Assembly (NCBI GenBank): GCA_030424715.1
Contig: JAUHWH010000003.1
Location: 194,148 to 258,147 of the forward strand
Source of the DNA: Bdellovibrionia bacterium
Lineage (GTDB): Bacteria > Bdellovibrionota > Bdellovibrionia > Bdellovibrionales > JAGQZY01
Direction of reading: 5' to 3'
Length of the DNA stretch: 64,000 nucleotides
Every line of letters begins with the position of its first letter. Position 1 is the first letter of the stretch. A model generated the notes under the pieces. That model searched no databases, was not told the DNA's origin, and saw only the letters and a program-made list of their open reading frames with translations. Below are positions 9,458 through 18,118 of this stretch, piece by piece. Position numbers and translations under genes: made by a program.

Positions 9458-10639
9458 ATGAACCCAACCTTTCCTCTCACTATCATCTCCGATAATATCG
9501 ATCCACGATCCGACGACAGCCGTGCTTTGCTCGCCCTTTCCAAGCAATTGAACCAACACGTTCCCCTGACACTGCAAAGCCCGAGTGTCGATGAGCCGAC
9601 ACGATGGCAAGACCTCACTTGGATGAATCGGGATGCCGGAAGCCTGGGTTCGCTTTTTCTGCGTGCGCTCACTGATTTTTTTGATAGCGACACCACTTCT
9701 CCGGGGCCTATTCAAGTCCATGGACCTTTGCAGAAACGAGCCGACGTTTTTTTTGTCTCCTTTCTCCATCGCGCTTGGCAGAAAGTGGCCACCGAACTGG
9801 GCAAAAGCCATCCCTTCAAAAGAAAAAAAAACTTGGAGTCATTGCGGTCCCAATTTATGAGTCTCCTCGAGATGCGCTACTACCGTGCTGACACCCACTA
9901 TATCGCAGTCTCCCATGTGCTGAAAAAGCAATTGATGGAACAATTTTCGATCCCTTCAGATAGAATTCGACTGATTCACCATGGCGTCGATCCAGAGGTT
10001 TTTCATCACTACTCTCAAAAAGAAACCTCAACCGAAACACGGGCTCTCTGTCGCGAACGTTTCGGTTGCAGTGATGCCGACCACCTGCTTCTGCATATCG
10101 AGACAACAACGTCTCGCTCGGGAATCCTTAAGAGCCTCGAAACCCTTCAACAAATGATCCTGCTTGGGTCGGAGCACCTCAAGCTGTTGGTGGTCCATCG
10201 AGGGGAAGCGAAAGGGCTTGAAAAAAAAATCACCGCATTGGATTTAAAGAACCAGGTCATACTCACCGAAGACTTGCTTGAGAGATCTCACTACTACTGG
10301 ATGGCCGATCAGCTGTTTTTTGCAAGCGACTACGAGCCTTTTGGACTCTGCGTTCTAGAAGCTATGGCTTCGGCTCTCCCCGTCTTAGTCAGCGACAGCG
10401 TTGGAGCGGCAGAACTGATCAGGCCGGGCGTGAACGGAGAGACTTTCAAATCCGAACACTTGCATGATGAAATCAGTGATCTTATTTTTGAAAACCTAAA
10501 AAATCCAGAACGAACAAAACAGCTCGGCCTAGCGGCTCGAGAGACTGCCTTACAAAATTCTTGGACAACCGTCGCTGAAGAATACAAGGCTTTCTACGAC
10601 GAGCTCATTGCCAATAACTCGGATTTTGCGACTCGATAA
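9458..10639 (+). CDS. Glycosyltransferase family 4 protein
   Basis: A 393-residue GT-B glycosyltransferase. The N-terminal acceptor half contains PIQVHGPLQKRADVFF-like and HYIAVSHVLKKQL segments, then RIRLIHHGVDPEVFHH, a frequent GT4 signature between the domains. The donor domain shows EPFGLCVLEAMASALPVLVS followed by GAAELI, the EX7E motif. It is divergent from the large exported-protein operon and is a second GT4 within 6 kb. The pair may decorate a surface polymer, but no polysaccharide cluster is present. Substrate unknown. Confidence 0.8.
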   Translation: MNPTFPLTIISDNIDPRSDDSRALLALSKQLNQHVPLTLQSPSVDEPTRWQDLTWMNRDAGSLGSLFLRALTDFFDSDTTSPGPIQVHGPLQKRADVFFVSFLHRAWQKVATELGKSHPFKRKKNLESLRSQFMSLLEMRYYRADTHYIAVSHVLKKQLMEQFSIPSDRIRLIHHGVDPEVFHHYSQKETSTETRALCRERFGCSDADHLLLHIETTTSRSGILKSLETLQQMILLGSEHLKLLVVHRGEAKGLEKKITALDLKNQVILTEDLLERSHYYWMADQLFFASDYEPFGLCVLEAMASALPVLVSDSVGAAELIRPGVNGETFKSEHLHDEISDLIFENLKNPERTKQLGLAARETALQNSWTTVAEEYKAFYDELIANNSDFATR

Positions 10640-11041
10640 GCTCCGCCACAATCAATTCATTGAGAGCAAATTTCTCGGAACAACACACAGACTCGGCACC
10701 AAACAGCTAATCCGACAAAGAAAGAGCAGAAAAAAGAGTCGTCGGAAGTGCATCTGAAAACAGCTAACAAAGAAGAATTTGGAACCATAGTCGCAGAGGC
10801 AGCCAGCCCCGATCATGACATTTTATTAATCTAAAACCCTTACACCCATCGTAAACTGTCTTTACATTACAGATTCTGTATTTTTTGAACAGAAAAAGCC
10901 GGTAAAAAAAGCACATACTGCCCTTCACTGCCGAATGACCTTGCGCATCCCAGACCTTTAAACAGGGTATTGTTAAGAGGCCCATTATTTTGGACAAGCC
11001 CCCACCCATGTGTTGAGATTTTAAGTGTGAAGAGATTTGAA
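10640..11041. other. Intergenic stretch with no supported gene
   Basis: About 400 bases between the glycosyltransferase and the next small exported protein. Both strands hold only short open frames without ribosome sites or protein-like composition. I see no clear terminator hairpin, promoter pair or repeat. Confidence 0.4.
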
Positions 11042-11314
11042 ATGATCAAAACACTTAGTGCCATGTTTCTCGCTCTGTCTTTGCTGGCTCCCCAGTCAAC
11101 GATCTCTAGCTCTCACACACCGGTCACGATCATCCCCGCTCTAAATATGGCGTCTCTCCCGAGGGGCGACGAGAAGGCCGAATTCATTCAAAGTAAAAAG
11201 AGAACTTTATACCCTTTGGTCGCATTCAACAGGACGCCACAGAAGGCGATGCTGTTTGAGACTCAATTGTTAACTATCACTAAAAAGGAAATCACGGATG
11301 TTATATTTTCTTAA
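11042..11314 (+). CDS. Small exported hypothetical protein upstream of endonuclease I
   Basis: A 90-residue protein starting MIKTLSAMFLALSLLAPQ, a signal peptide, with a short polar and basic mature region and no recognised domain. I chose the ATG at 11042 because it begins the signal peptide and follows AAGAGA; the open frame extends to 10970. Its 3' end overlaps the endonuclease start by 17 bases, so the two are probably co-translated. It could be an inhibitor or accessory factor of the nuclease, but the sequence does not show this. Confidence 0.5.
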   Translation: MIKTLSAMFLALSLLAPQSTISSSHTPVTIIPALNMASLPRGDEKAEFIQSKKRTLYPLVAFNRTPQKAMLFETQLLTITKKEITDVIFS

Positions 11315-12161
11315 GCGTGCACTTGTCGGTTTAACACTCTTTGTAGCGGTCGCGGCCTTCGCCGACCCCCACCTCGCCAGCAAGGCTGACTTTTACTACG
11401 GGGAAGAAATAACACAACTGGGACGAAGCCCTTTAAAGTCTCACCTTCACCATGTCTTAAAGTCCTACCATATCTCCAACACTCAAACCTTTGATAAGAT
11501 CGTTCGTAACTGTGATATTGGGTCCAATGACAACTGCTACACCCACAAACACTACTCATACAAAATGGCCCGACGGTACCTTTTTGGATACCTCCATCTT
11601 AAGGGAGACAGCCCAACGTCATACAACATTGAATCTGTGTACTGCGGCGATTCTATCACCAATGAGCAGTTGCCCAATAAACAGTCTTTAGGCCCCATGC
11701 AAATCCCTTCGGCCAACGTAATTAACGCAGAACATGCATGGCCTCAAAGTCACTTCACCAACAACTTCCCAAAACACTATCAAAAGTCCGACCTTCATTC
11801 TTTATATCCCGTCAGAATGCGAGTGAATTCCACTCGCGGTAACTTCCCCTTTGGTAAGGTCGAAAGCATTGTCAATCTCGCTTGTGATGAGGCTGCCCTC
11901 GGGAAAGACAAAAACGGACAAAGAGTTTTTGAACCCTCCGACGAAGTGAAAGGGAATATCGCAAGATCGCTGTTTTACTTCGCGACCCGCTACAACACAA
12001 AGATCGACAGTCAGCAAGAGAGTGTTTTACGCCAATGGCACAAACTTGACCCCGTCGACGAAGAAGAAGCCCTTCGTAATCAAGAAATTTATGAAATTCA
12101 ACACAATCGCAACCCCTACATTGATCACCCTGAATGGGTCGATAAGGTGAATGATTTTTAA
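11298..12161 (+). CDS. Secreted endonuclease I (EndA/NucM family)
   Basis: A 287-residue exported nuclease expected to cut DNA, and possibly RNA, non-specifically in the periplasm or outside the cell. The signal peptide runs to about VAAFA-DP. The family core is present: NAEHAWPQSHF around residue 148, with the His of the beta-beta-alpha metal finger, then KSDLHSLYPVRMRVNSTRGNFPFG. The C-terminal FYFATRYNTKID and WHKLDPVDEEE also fit family members. AAAGGA precedes the ATG. In a predatory bacterium such an enzyme would help digest prey DNA, but that role is inference. It overlaps the small exported protein upstream. Confidence 0.85.
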   Translation: MLYFLKRALVGLTLFVAVAAFADPHLASKADFYYGEEITQLGRSPLKSHLHHVLKSYHISNTQTFDKIVRNCDIGSNDNCYTHKHYSYKMARRYLFGYLHLKGDSPTSYNIESVYCGDSITNEQLPNKQSLGPMQIPSANVINAEHAWPQSHFTNNFPKHYQKSDLHSLYPVRMRVNSTRGNFPFGKVESIVNLACDEAALGKDKNGQRVFEPSDEVKGNIARSLFYFATRYNTKIDSQQESVLRQWHKLDPVDEEEALRNQEIYEIQHNRNPYIDHPEWVDKVNDF

Positions 12162-12332
12162 CTGATCATTTTTTTTACACCGCCGACCAAAAAAGGTGTC
12201 AAAAATTGTTACGCTCACAACAAGCCTAAGGTGAGTACAGCCGAAAGTGACATTTCTGCGCCTAGGTAAAACACTTTTTTTAAATTCTTTTCAAAGTGCA
12301 TGAAACTTTTCATACAACGAGCCCTTCCCCCT

Positions 12333-12338
12333 TATAAT
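12333..12338 (+). promoter_or_regulatory. -10 box (TATAAT) with an adjacent palindrome
   Basis: A perfect TATAAT lies 48 bases before the ATG at 12386. The -35 position falls on ATGAAACTTTTCAT (about 12300-12313), in which ATGAAA and TTTCAT form an inverted repeat around two bases. There is no good -35 match, so the promoter may need an activator binding the palindrome. Confidence 0.4.
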
Positions 12339-12385
12339 AGAGCCATCACCAATTGAACTTTTAAAAAGTTTTAAGGAGGAATACA

Positions 12386-12766
12386 ATGAGTACAAGAGCA
12401 AAAATGTTGAACGTTAGATCACAAGTGGTCATAAGCTTAGCTCTTATCTTTGGAAGCAGTTCTTATGCACAGGGCATGCAAGCTGTAAACAATAACTTCA
12501 CCCCCACCTATAAAGTGGAGAAGTGTGACTGTTTAGGTTTTAGCGAAGACATCCCCACCTTTCTTTCCGATTTGAGCGACGGTCATCAAGATATTTACGG
12601 CGAAGGAAAGTCTTTAAAAGAGGCTCAGAATAGCGCACAAAACATGTGTGTTGAAACTTATAGAAACTTTGCCAGTGTATCAAAAACTGAAGATCCGAAC
12701 TCTGTCACTCGGTCTGGCTGCCATCAATTACGCAGCACACCCGATGGTGACTGGGTCGCTATTTAA
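12386..12766 (+). CDS. Small exported Cys-containing hypothetical protein
   Basis: A 126-residue protein with a signal peptide (MLNVRSQVVISLALIFGSSS, cleavage near SYAQG). The mature part has four Cys: a CDC motif early (VEKCDCLGF), one in NMCVETYRN and one in SGCHQL. The pairing suggests disulphides in the periplasm. AAGGAGG lies eight bases before the ATG, predicting high expression, and a TATAAT sits upstream. The next gene in the same orientation also encodes an exported protein with an early CxC, so the two may be distant paralogues. No named family. Confidence 0.6.
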   Translation: MSTRAKMLNVRSQVVISLALIFGSSSYAQGMQAVNNNFTPTYKVEKCDCLGFSEDIPTFLSDLSDGHQDIYGEGKSLKEAQNSAQNMCVETYRNFASVSKTEDPNSVTRSGCHQLRSTPDGDWVAI

Positions 12767-12813
12767 ACTTTGTCACAATCTTTATATGGGTTGCTATAAG
12801 CAATCCTTTCTAG

Positions 12814-12859
12814 GGCAATAAGGGATCTTTCGTTTAAGATCTTTTTATTGCCATTTTTT
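12814..12859 (+). terminator. Rho-independent terminator
   Basis: GGCAATAA (12814-12821) pairs with TTATTGCC (12845-12852) and an inner GATCTT/AAGATC extends the stem. A run of T follows at 12854-12859. It lies 48 bases after the preceding stop codon. Confidence 0.65.
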
Positions 12860-12978
12860 ATCGTTTTTACTCTTGAAAGACCCATCGAAGCTAAAATCTT
12901 TACAGTTCATTGATCGCCCCCTCCCATTCAGCTCCTAGGTTTGTTAGCTTTTCCTCAATGCCAACAAGGGGGCACAAT

Positions 12979-13383
12979 ATGACAGCATTAATACTCAGCT
13001 TAATTTTCTCTCAAGTTTCATGGGCCGATGCGCCGACATCTGTCGTGGTTTATGCGTACTGCGAATGTCTCGTCGCCGATCTTGATGGTGGAGAGTTAAT
13101 CCCTCCGGCGCTGGATTCGTCACCACTTGCCCTTTCGCAATCGGGCTTTCGAGTGAGAGGACAGTCTGTTGTTGATGACCCGGTAGAAGCCGCAAGCTGC
13201 CTACCCAATGACGACGGTGACATCCCGTTAAACTGTTCAGCGGCCTTCAAAGCCCAATGGAATGCCAACTACAAATGCGGCCAACTGGCTCAACAGTATC
13301 GCCCTAATGACATCAGAGGCTTTCTCAAAGGCACGGCTATTCCCGAAACTTGCCAACTCGAGGTCGTCGACCTTCCTCGATAG
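12979..13383 (+). CDS. Small exported Cys-rich hypothetical protein
   Basis: A 134-residue protein starting MTALILSLIFSQVSWA, a signal peptide. The ATG at 12979 follows AAGGGGG at a good distance; the frame is open to a TTG at 12910, which would mask the signal peptide. The mature protein has Cys in YCECLV, ASCLP, LNCSAA, YKCGQL and ETCQLE, six in all, consistent with disulphide bonds. The early CEC resembles the CDC of the previous gene. Function unknown. Confidence 0.6.
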   Translation: MTALILSLIFSQVSWADAPTSVVVYAYCECLVADLDGGELIPPALDSSPLALSQSGFRVRGQSVVDDPVEAASCLPNDDGDIPLNCSAAFKAQWNANYKCGQLAQQYRPNDIRGFLKGTAIPETCQLEVVDLPR

Positions 13384-13407
13384 GGCAACGATGATATCAA
13401 GCGTGGT

Positions 13408-14337
13408 TCATTCTCCTTTTTGAATCACACTGTAGTAAATCGGGCCCCAGCCGTCACGGTCGGGCAAGAACTGTTGCCCAAACTCGGTTTTCTCTGATGG
13501 GCCAATGGGATCAAGCTCAAGAATGTCGATCTCATTTTTTTTACGCTTGATCAGTTTTCTTATGACTTCGTCATTCTCGTGGGGAGAGATCGAGCAAGTG
13601 CTATAAACAATTCTCCCACCCGGTTTTAAAGCCATAAATGCCGAAGACAACAGCGAGTACTGTCGAATTCCAAAACTCTTGGTTCGCTTTACTTTCCAAG
13701 TTTGCAGTTCGGACTTCTTGTGAACCACGCCGCGCTCACCGGAGCAGGGAGCATCGAGTAATATACGGTCAAAGTCTTGCTTTTTATTGAGTCCGATAAT
13801 GGACCCATCGACGCCGCGGATTTTTACGATGGACCTGACTTCTTTCGGCAAATAGCGCTTGAAAACGCTCATCATGCGAAACTTACGTTTGGCCGACATC
13901 TCGTTGGCCACAAATCGACCACTCAAGTCCAGGCACTCCCCTTCTTGAGCCGCTGTTAGGCTTTCTAACAATACCAAGCTTTTGCCCCCTGGTGCGGCGC
14001 ACATATCGAGGACGGCGTCTCCCGGCTGCACAGCGAGACTCTGGGCCGCAATAATACTGGCCGGGTCCATCCGGTAGTAAGGCAGCATGGGGGTATCGAA
14101 GAGGCCCAGATCAAAGCTTTCATTGATCTCAAAACAATGGGGTAAAAACTCGTGAGGGGCCCCAATGCCCTCCTCTGCAGAAGCCTGCGCTTGTTCTTGC
14201 CGAAAGAACAGATTGCGCCGAGCCACTTTTTTATCGTCTTTTAAAAGAGCATCGTGGATTCCAGTCCAGCGATCACCGTAAACTGAAGTAAAGTATTCAT
14301 TGAAAACGACAGTCCCGTCGACAGATTTTTTACTCAT
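13408..14337 (-). CDS. NSUN/RsmB-family RNA (cytosine-5) methyltransferase, NSUN3/4-like
   Basis: A class I SAM-dependent methyltransferase predicted to make 5-methylcytosine in RNA. The SAM motif DMCAAPGGK is at residues 111-119. The two family Cys are in DAPCSGERG (Cys198) and YSTCS (Cys248). The stretch YYRMDPASIIAAQSLAVQPG before motif I resembles, from memory, the animal mitochondrial NSUN3/NSUN4 branch more than RsmB, RsmF or RlmI. The RsmB N-terminal NusB-like domain is absent. The ATG overlaps the stop of the upstream mscS-like gene (ATGA), so it is the last gene of a four-gene operon. The target, probably rRNA or tRNA, is not determinable. Confidence 0.82.
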   Translation of the reverse strand: MSKKSVDGTVVFNEYFTSVYGDRWTGIHDALLKDDKKVARRNLFFRQEQAQASAEEGIGAPHEFLPHCFEINESFDLGLFDTPMLPYYRMDPASIIAAQSLAVQPGDAVLDMCAAPGGKSLVLLESLTAAQEGECLDLSGRFVANEMSAKRKFRMMSVFKRYLPKEVRSIVKIRGVDGSIIGLNKKQDFDRILLDAPCSGERGVVHKKSELQTWKVKRTKSFGIRQYSLLSSAFMALKPGGRIVYSTCSISPHENDEVIRKLIKRKKNEIDILELDPIGPSEKTEFGQQFLPDRDGWGPIYYSVIQKGE

Positions 14338-15164
14338 GGACGCTCGCTGCTCGACTCAATCTTGATCGGCTGATTGATCTCCACTCGGTGGGTGATCGGC
14401 TCCATGCCTGAGGCCTTGACAGCACGATGAATTTCTTTGGGGAACTCAGATTGAAAGGTCAAAAAATCCTCAGACGTTGACCAAACTCTAAAAATGACTT
14501 CGGTGTGGTTTTCTTTAAACTCGCTGACATAAAAATAAGGTACGGGCTCGTCAAGAGCCAATCCGTTGCGTCCGGCCACATCTTTAAAAATCTCTTCAAG
14601 ACGAGTCAAACTATCCCGACTGGATAAAAGATATTTCACATCCAAGCGACGTATGGGAAAAAAGCTCACATTGCTGACCGAACTACCAATCACAATCTCG
14701 TTAGGGATCCTAACCATCCGATTGTCCAGTGTCCGAAGAGTCAGTGAGAGCAAATTACGTGACACCACCTCTCCCTTAAAGTCGTTCACCTCGATAATAT
14801 TGCCCACCACAAACGGACGCTCAAAAACCAAAAACACACCACTGATTAAATTAGAGATAGGCGTTCGGGCGGCAAAACCTATAGCCAAAGTCATAAGACC
14901 CGTGGCGCCGATTACGACCTTCATGTCCACCTTGATCAGGTTTAAGAACAGCACAAATAGGATAAAGTTGAAACTGTAAACAAATATTTTTCGGCCACTT
15001 AAAGCCTTACGCGGATCTTCTAGACTCTGGATGGCAAGATGAAAAATCCAATCTAAAATCTTCAGCACCAGTTGCCCAATCAGAAGGATTGCAATTCCGA
15101 TAATCAAATTGCGCCAAGGAAAGCCGTTTTGAATGGTTAATAAAGCTGTTAGAAGTTCTTCCAT
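14334..15164 (-). CDS. Small-conductance mechanosensitive channel (MscS family)
   Basis: An inner-membrane channel that opens under membrane tension to release osmolytes. The 276-residue protein has three N-terminal membrane segments. The last forms the pore helix, with the glycine/alanine-rich ATGLMTLAIGFAARTPISNL, followed by the beta domain (ERPFVVGNIIEVNDFKGEV, RIPNEIVIGSSVSN). The C-terminal alpha/beta domain is complete. One base separates it from the DUF432-like gene upstream and it overlaps the RNA methyltransferase gene downstream by four bases. Confidence 0.87.
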   Translation of the reverse strand: MEELLTALLTIQNGFPWRNLIIGIAILLIGQLVLKILDWIFHLAIQSLEDPRKALSGRKIFVYSFNFILFVLFLNLIKVDMKVVIGATGLMTLAIGFAARTPISNLISGVFLVFERPFVVGNIIEVNDFKGEVVSRNLLSLTLRTLDNRMVRIPNEIVIGSSVSNVSFFPIRRLDVKYLLSSRDSLTRLEEIFKDVAGRNGLALDEPVPYFYVSEFKENHTEVIFRVWSTSEDFLTFQSEFPKEIHRAVKASGMEPITHRVEINQPIKIESSSERP

Positions 15165-15165
15165 A

Positions 15166-15981
15166 TTATCTCATTATCTCGGTGGTCGAAGTGAAAAGAG
15201 TTTTTGGTATTTTCTCACGTGGCTGCTGCACGACCTGCAGATCGCCCTCTGTATCTTGGGGAGGGAAAATCTTTAAATCTCGCAGGCGCTTGTTCTTGTC
15301 TAATCTTACAGACAAAGAGCTGGTCACAAAAAGCCCCCTATTGTCTTGGTAAAGCGTGAGGTAGTTAACGGGGATCTTCAATTTCTCTATAGGAATGGGC
15401 TCCGTTGAGCTGTTCTCCATATAAAGATGAGTCAGGGCTCGATGGGGGCGAAACGGCAAATTTTCTTCAATAAGGGCAGCGTGAATCTTGGTAAAGTAAC
15501 ACAACTGACCCATCGTAGGAGACTCACCAAACCAGGTTTTCACACGATGCAAGACAGGGATCTCATCAATGACCAACCCAGAATGCTTATCCAGGAGGCG
15601 CACACTCATTGGCGTGCTCAAAAAAATCTTGGCCTTCTCGCCTGGTAAAACCATAAAGGTGGTGTCGGGCTTTACCACAAAAGGCAGCTCTCCTAGGCAG
15701 GGCAACACCTGCAACAAGGGCTCGTTGTCAGAATAGGCAAAGCGCTTCTCGGTTAGCAGATTTTTGGGATACATCCCCGTGAAAGGGTATTGATAATGGA
15801 AAGACGAATCCAGCCAGTCGTTAGAAGTCATCCAACGCACACGGATCTCAGAGGTGCTTTTTTCCAGATAAAAATCCAAGGGACCAAAGCGAAGATGAAA
15901 GCTTTCACCATCTTTAAGTTCGAGATCAGTCAAGAAGACCTTGAGCTCTTCGGCTTCATTTCGTTTCAATTTGGGCTCCAA
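15166..15981 (-). CDS. DUF432-like protein
   Basis: About 272 residues, mostly beta-strand in character, with FHLRFGPLDFYLEKS near the start and no signal peptide or membrane segment. From memory it resembles DUF432, a family I associate mainly with archaea and with MscS neighbours; this is recollection, not a search. The start is uncertain. The frame is open to a GTG at 16026, deep inside the upstream gene. I use the TTG at 15981; another TTG at 15969 overlaps the upstream TGA as TTGA. MscS begins one base after its stop, so the two proteins may act together, perhaps as a channel regulator. Confidence 0.55.
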   Translation of the reverse strand: MEPKLKRNEAEELKVFLTDLELKDGESFHLRFGPLDFYLEKSTSEIRVRWMTSNDWLDSSFHYQYPFTGMYPKNLLTEKRFAYSDNEPLLQVLPCLGELPFVVKPDTTFMVLPGEKAKIFLSTPMSVRLLDKHSGLVIDEIPVLHRVKTWFGESPTMGQLCYFTKIHAALIEENLPFRPHRALTHLYMENSSTEPIPIEKLKIPVNYLTLYQDNRGLFVTSSLSVRLDKNKRLRDLKIFPPQDTEGDLQVVQQPREKIPKTLFTSTTEIMR

Positions 15982-18005
15982 TCGGATAGGATCACACGAC
16001 TCCCTTTCACCTTTGGCCGTATACACCCAACGAGGGCGGCGTGGCTATAACCGATTTGCCTTAAATCTTGCAAAGCTTCACGCCAATGCTCTGGTCGCAC
16101 ACTAAACACGAGACTTCCCTGACTGAGAGAATCCCACAAAATAGCATTGGTTAAAGAAACATCATCTTTTTGAAAAGCGACATCACTCTGAATCCGAGTC
16201 CAATTGATATCTAATCCTGGATGTGAAACCTTTTCACCTATCAAGGGATCGACCCCTTCCCAACGTGGCACTTCTCGAAAATTAACCATCAACTGCTGAT
16301 GTGCCGGCAACTTTTGCAAGCAGTGATACAGAAAACCCCATTCTTCTATAAGCACGGGGGCACTCATCCCCCATTTATCGGTAAATGCCAATAGCTGTTC
16401 CATATCCGACACCAGAGGCTCATTGATTGTTTTTTGAATCCAGGTTGAATCAAAACGATCGCTCAAACGCCCAGCCCACAAAAATCCAAACCCCAAGGGG
16501 CGAGTCATCAAAACATAGTCATGGGGCTGAAACTTCTCTTGCTTGTCAGAAACGACTTCACCGCCCATGGTGACATTGAGGTGCCAGTGTTTACCATCAA
16601 AGGTATCGCCACCATCGATTTCAATGCCGTGCTTGTCAGCAACGCCTTCAATGGCCCGAAAAGTGGACTCAAAAATATGATTTAGCAAATGGTCTCTTTC
16701 TGCCGGGAGGGTCAAACTAAACCGGAGTTGTTTGGGTTTCACGCCACGAGACAAACTTTTTAAGATGGCCGTTTCCGTAATCTTAATGGCCGATAAAGCA
16801 AAACTGCCCCACGAATTGAATCCATTGAATGAGTTCAGTCGAAAAGACCGAGCCCCTTCATTAGAACCAGATATCACCAGCCCCTGCCATGGTCGACTCA
16901 TATGCTGAGCTTGGAAAGATAAAGCCTCATGAAGCTGGTGACGGCTTGTCTCGAGAACCTCGATTTTTTTCAAATTTTTTAAATCCGATTCTTGGTAAGA
17001 CCACCAGTTTTTTGTGACTTTTAAACTGTCGACTTTCTTTTTATCCCGGCAAGACAGCAGAGGCGTGTCGGCATTTTCTCGAAACAAATTTTGTCTTAAC
17101 ACGCTGGCCACTTCGCTCCCCTCCAGCGCTCGCACTTTGAGGCTTTCTGTCTCGAACTGAACGTTGTCACCAGTCAAAAAAATCTGGCCCAGCCCCTGTA
17201 GCTCACGAGACACGAAAATGGTCTGAGAATCGCCCTGAAAAATTTTGCCTAAAAAGTCAGAACTGCGAAAGTGACTGCAGGGGATCAAAACGTCATAGCT
17301 GAGCGTCGTTCCATCAACGAGTTGCAGCAGATGGTCTCGATTTTTGTCAACCATCGCGCCATAGACCATGCGCACGCCGGCGTTTTTAAGGGCCTCTTGT
17401 TTTCGCTCTTTTGAGGTTTTCAAAAAACGATTCTTCTCTAACACCTCATCTTGTAAAATGATGATGTCGCTGGATTCGGCACCCCCACTCAAACGGGCCT
17501 TAATTGCCACAGCTAACTGGGCTGACATTTTATTGAATCCACTTAGAATAACTCGAACCTCGCGGGGGCAGTGTTTGTGAACCTCCGCAAAGAAGCTCTC
17601 CATAGAGTCGAGAAACACATAGGGGTTGCCAGGGTTGATGGTTGTGACGGCCGGAATCGGCTCCCTGCCAAGCAGGGTGGGTTGCGTTTGAGTCTCAACA
17701 GAGAGACTGTGGTATTTCAAATTACCAAACTTCCTCAGCTGTAGAACCTGGTCTTCTTTAGCAATGCTCAGACAGGTGTCCTCTAAAAAGTAAACGCCCT
17801 TGCGCTGGCATGCCGTCCATAGATCCAATTGTGCGTCCGCCACCGAAATCTTTTGCAGGAGAGCGGGAGCCAAGAAGTCCGAGGGGAACACTTTAATATT
17901 TTGAGCCACCAACACGACAGGACGTTCCGCCATTTGTTTATTGGTCAAAGATTGAATCACTCGGTAGTGATACTCACCACCGCCCACTAACACTATGGGT
18001 TCCAC
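15966..18005 (-). CDS. NDH-like/SelD-like fusion protein, apparently degenerate
   Basis: A two-domain protein of about 679 residues. The N-terminal half resembles the NDH-2-like oxidoreductase half of known NADH dehydrogenase-SelD fusions. It has the FAD loop VLVGGGEYH, and LQGLGQIFLTGDNVQF followed by VRALEGSEVASVLRQNLF matches the usual LQS..VFA.GD...KAGV.AVRQ region. The second nucleotide motif is replaced by SGFNKMSAQLA, without the glycine cluster. The C-terminal half follows selenophosphate synthetase (GGDTFDGKHWHLNVTMGGEV; LMTRPLGFGFLWAG), but I see no active-site Cys/Sec-Lys segment or conserved Asp. The GTG at 18005 has AAGGGAG five to six bases upstream; a GTG at 18011 directly abuts it. 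First gene of the operon. Confidence 0.7.
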   Translation of the reverse strand: MEPIVLVGGGEYHYRVIQSLTNKQMAERPVVLVAQNIKVFPSDFLAPALLQKISVADAQLDLWTACQRKGVYFLEDTCLSIAKEDQVLQLRKFGNLKYHSLSVETQTQPTLLGREPIPAVTTINPGNPYVFLDSMESFFAEVHKHCPREVRVILSGFNKMSAQLAVAIKARLSGGAESSDIIILQDEVLEKNRFLKTSKERKQEALKNAGVRMVYGAMVDKNRDHLLQLVDGTTLSYDVLIPCSHFRSSDFLGKIFQGDSQTIFVSRELQGLGQIFLTGDNVQFETESLKVRALEGSEVASVLRQNLFRENADTPLLSCRDKKKVDSLKVTKNWWSYQESDLKNLKKIEVLETSRHQLHEALSFQAQHMSRPWQGLVISGSNEGARSFRLNSFNGFNSWGSFALSAIKITETAILKSLSRGVKPKQLRFSLTLPAERDHLLNHIFESTFRAIEGVADKHGIEIDGGDTFDGKHWHLNVTMGGEVVSDKQEKFQPHDYVLMTRPLGFGFLWAGRLSDRFDSTWIQKTINEPLVSDMEQLLAFTDKWGMSAPVLIEEWGFLYHCLQKLPAHQQLMVNFREVPRWEGVDPLIGEKVSHPGLDINWTRIQSDVAFQKDDVSLTNAILWDSLSQGSLVFSVRPEHWREALQDLRQIGYSHAALVGCIRPKVKGSRVILSDWSPN

Positions 18006-18118
18006 CAGCACTCCCTTGTCGTAAAGTTCGCAACCTATTCTATCGAAATCACTTTACTATTTGAAAGCTTCCGAGGCATGAAGTGGGCCAAGGTCCAGGG
18101 TTAAAAAAACAAGCAAGG

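Noticed and set aside
15966-18005. Functional selenophosphate synthetase
   Set aside because: Active-site residues are not seen and no selA, selB or tRNA-Sec gene is in the window.
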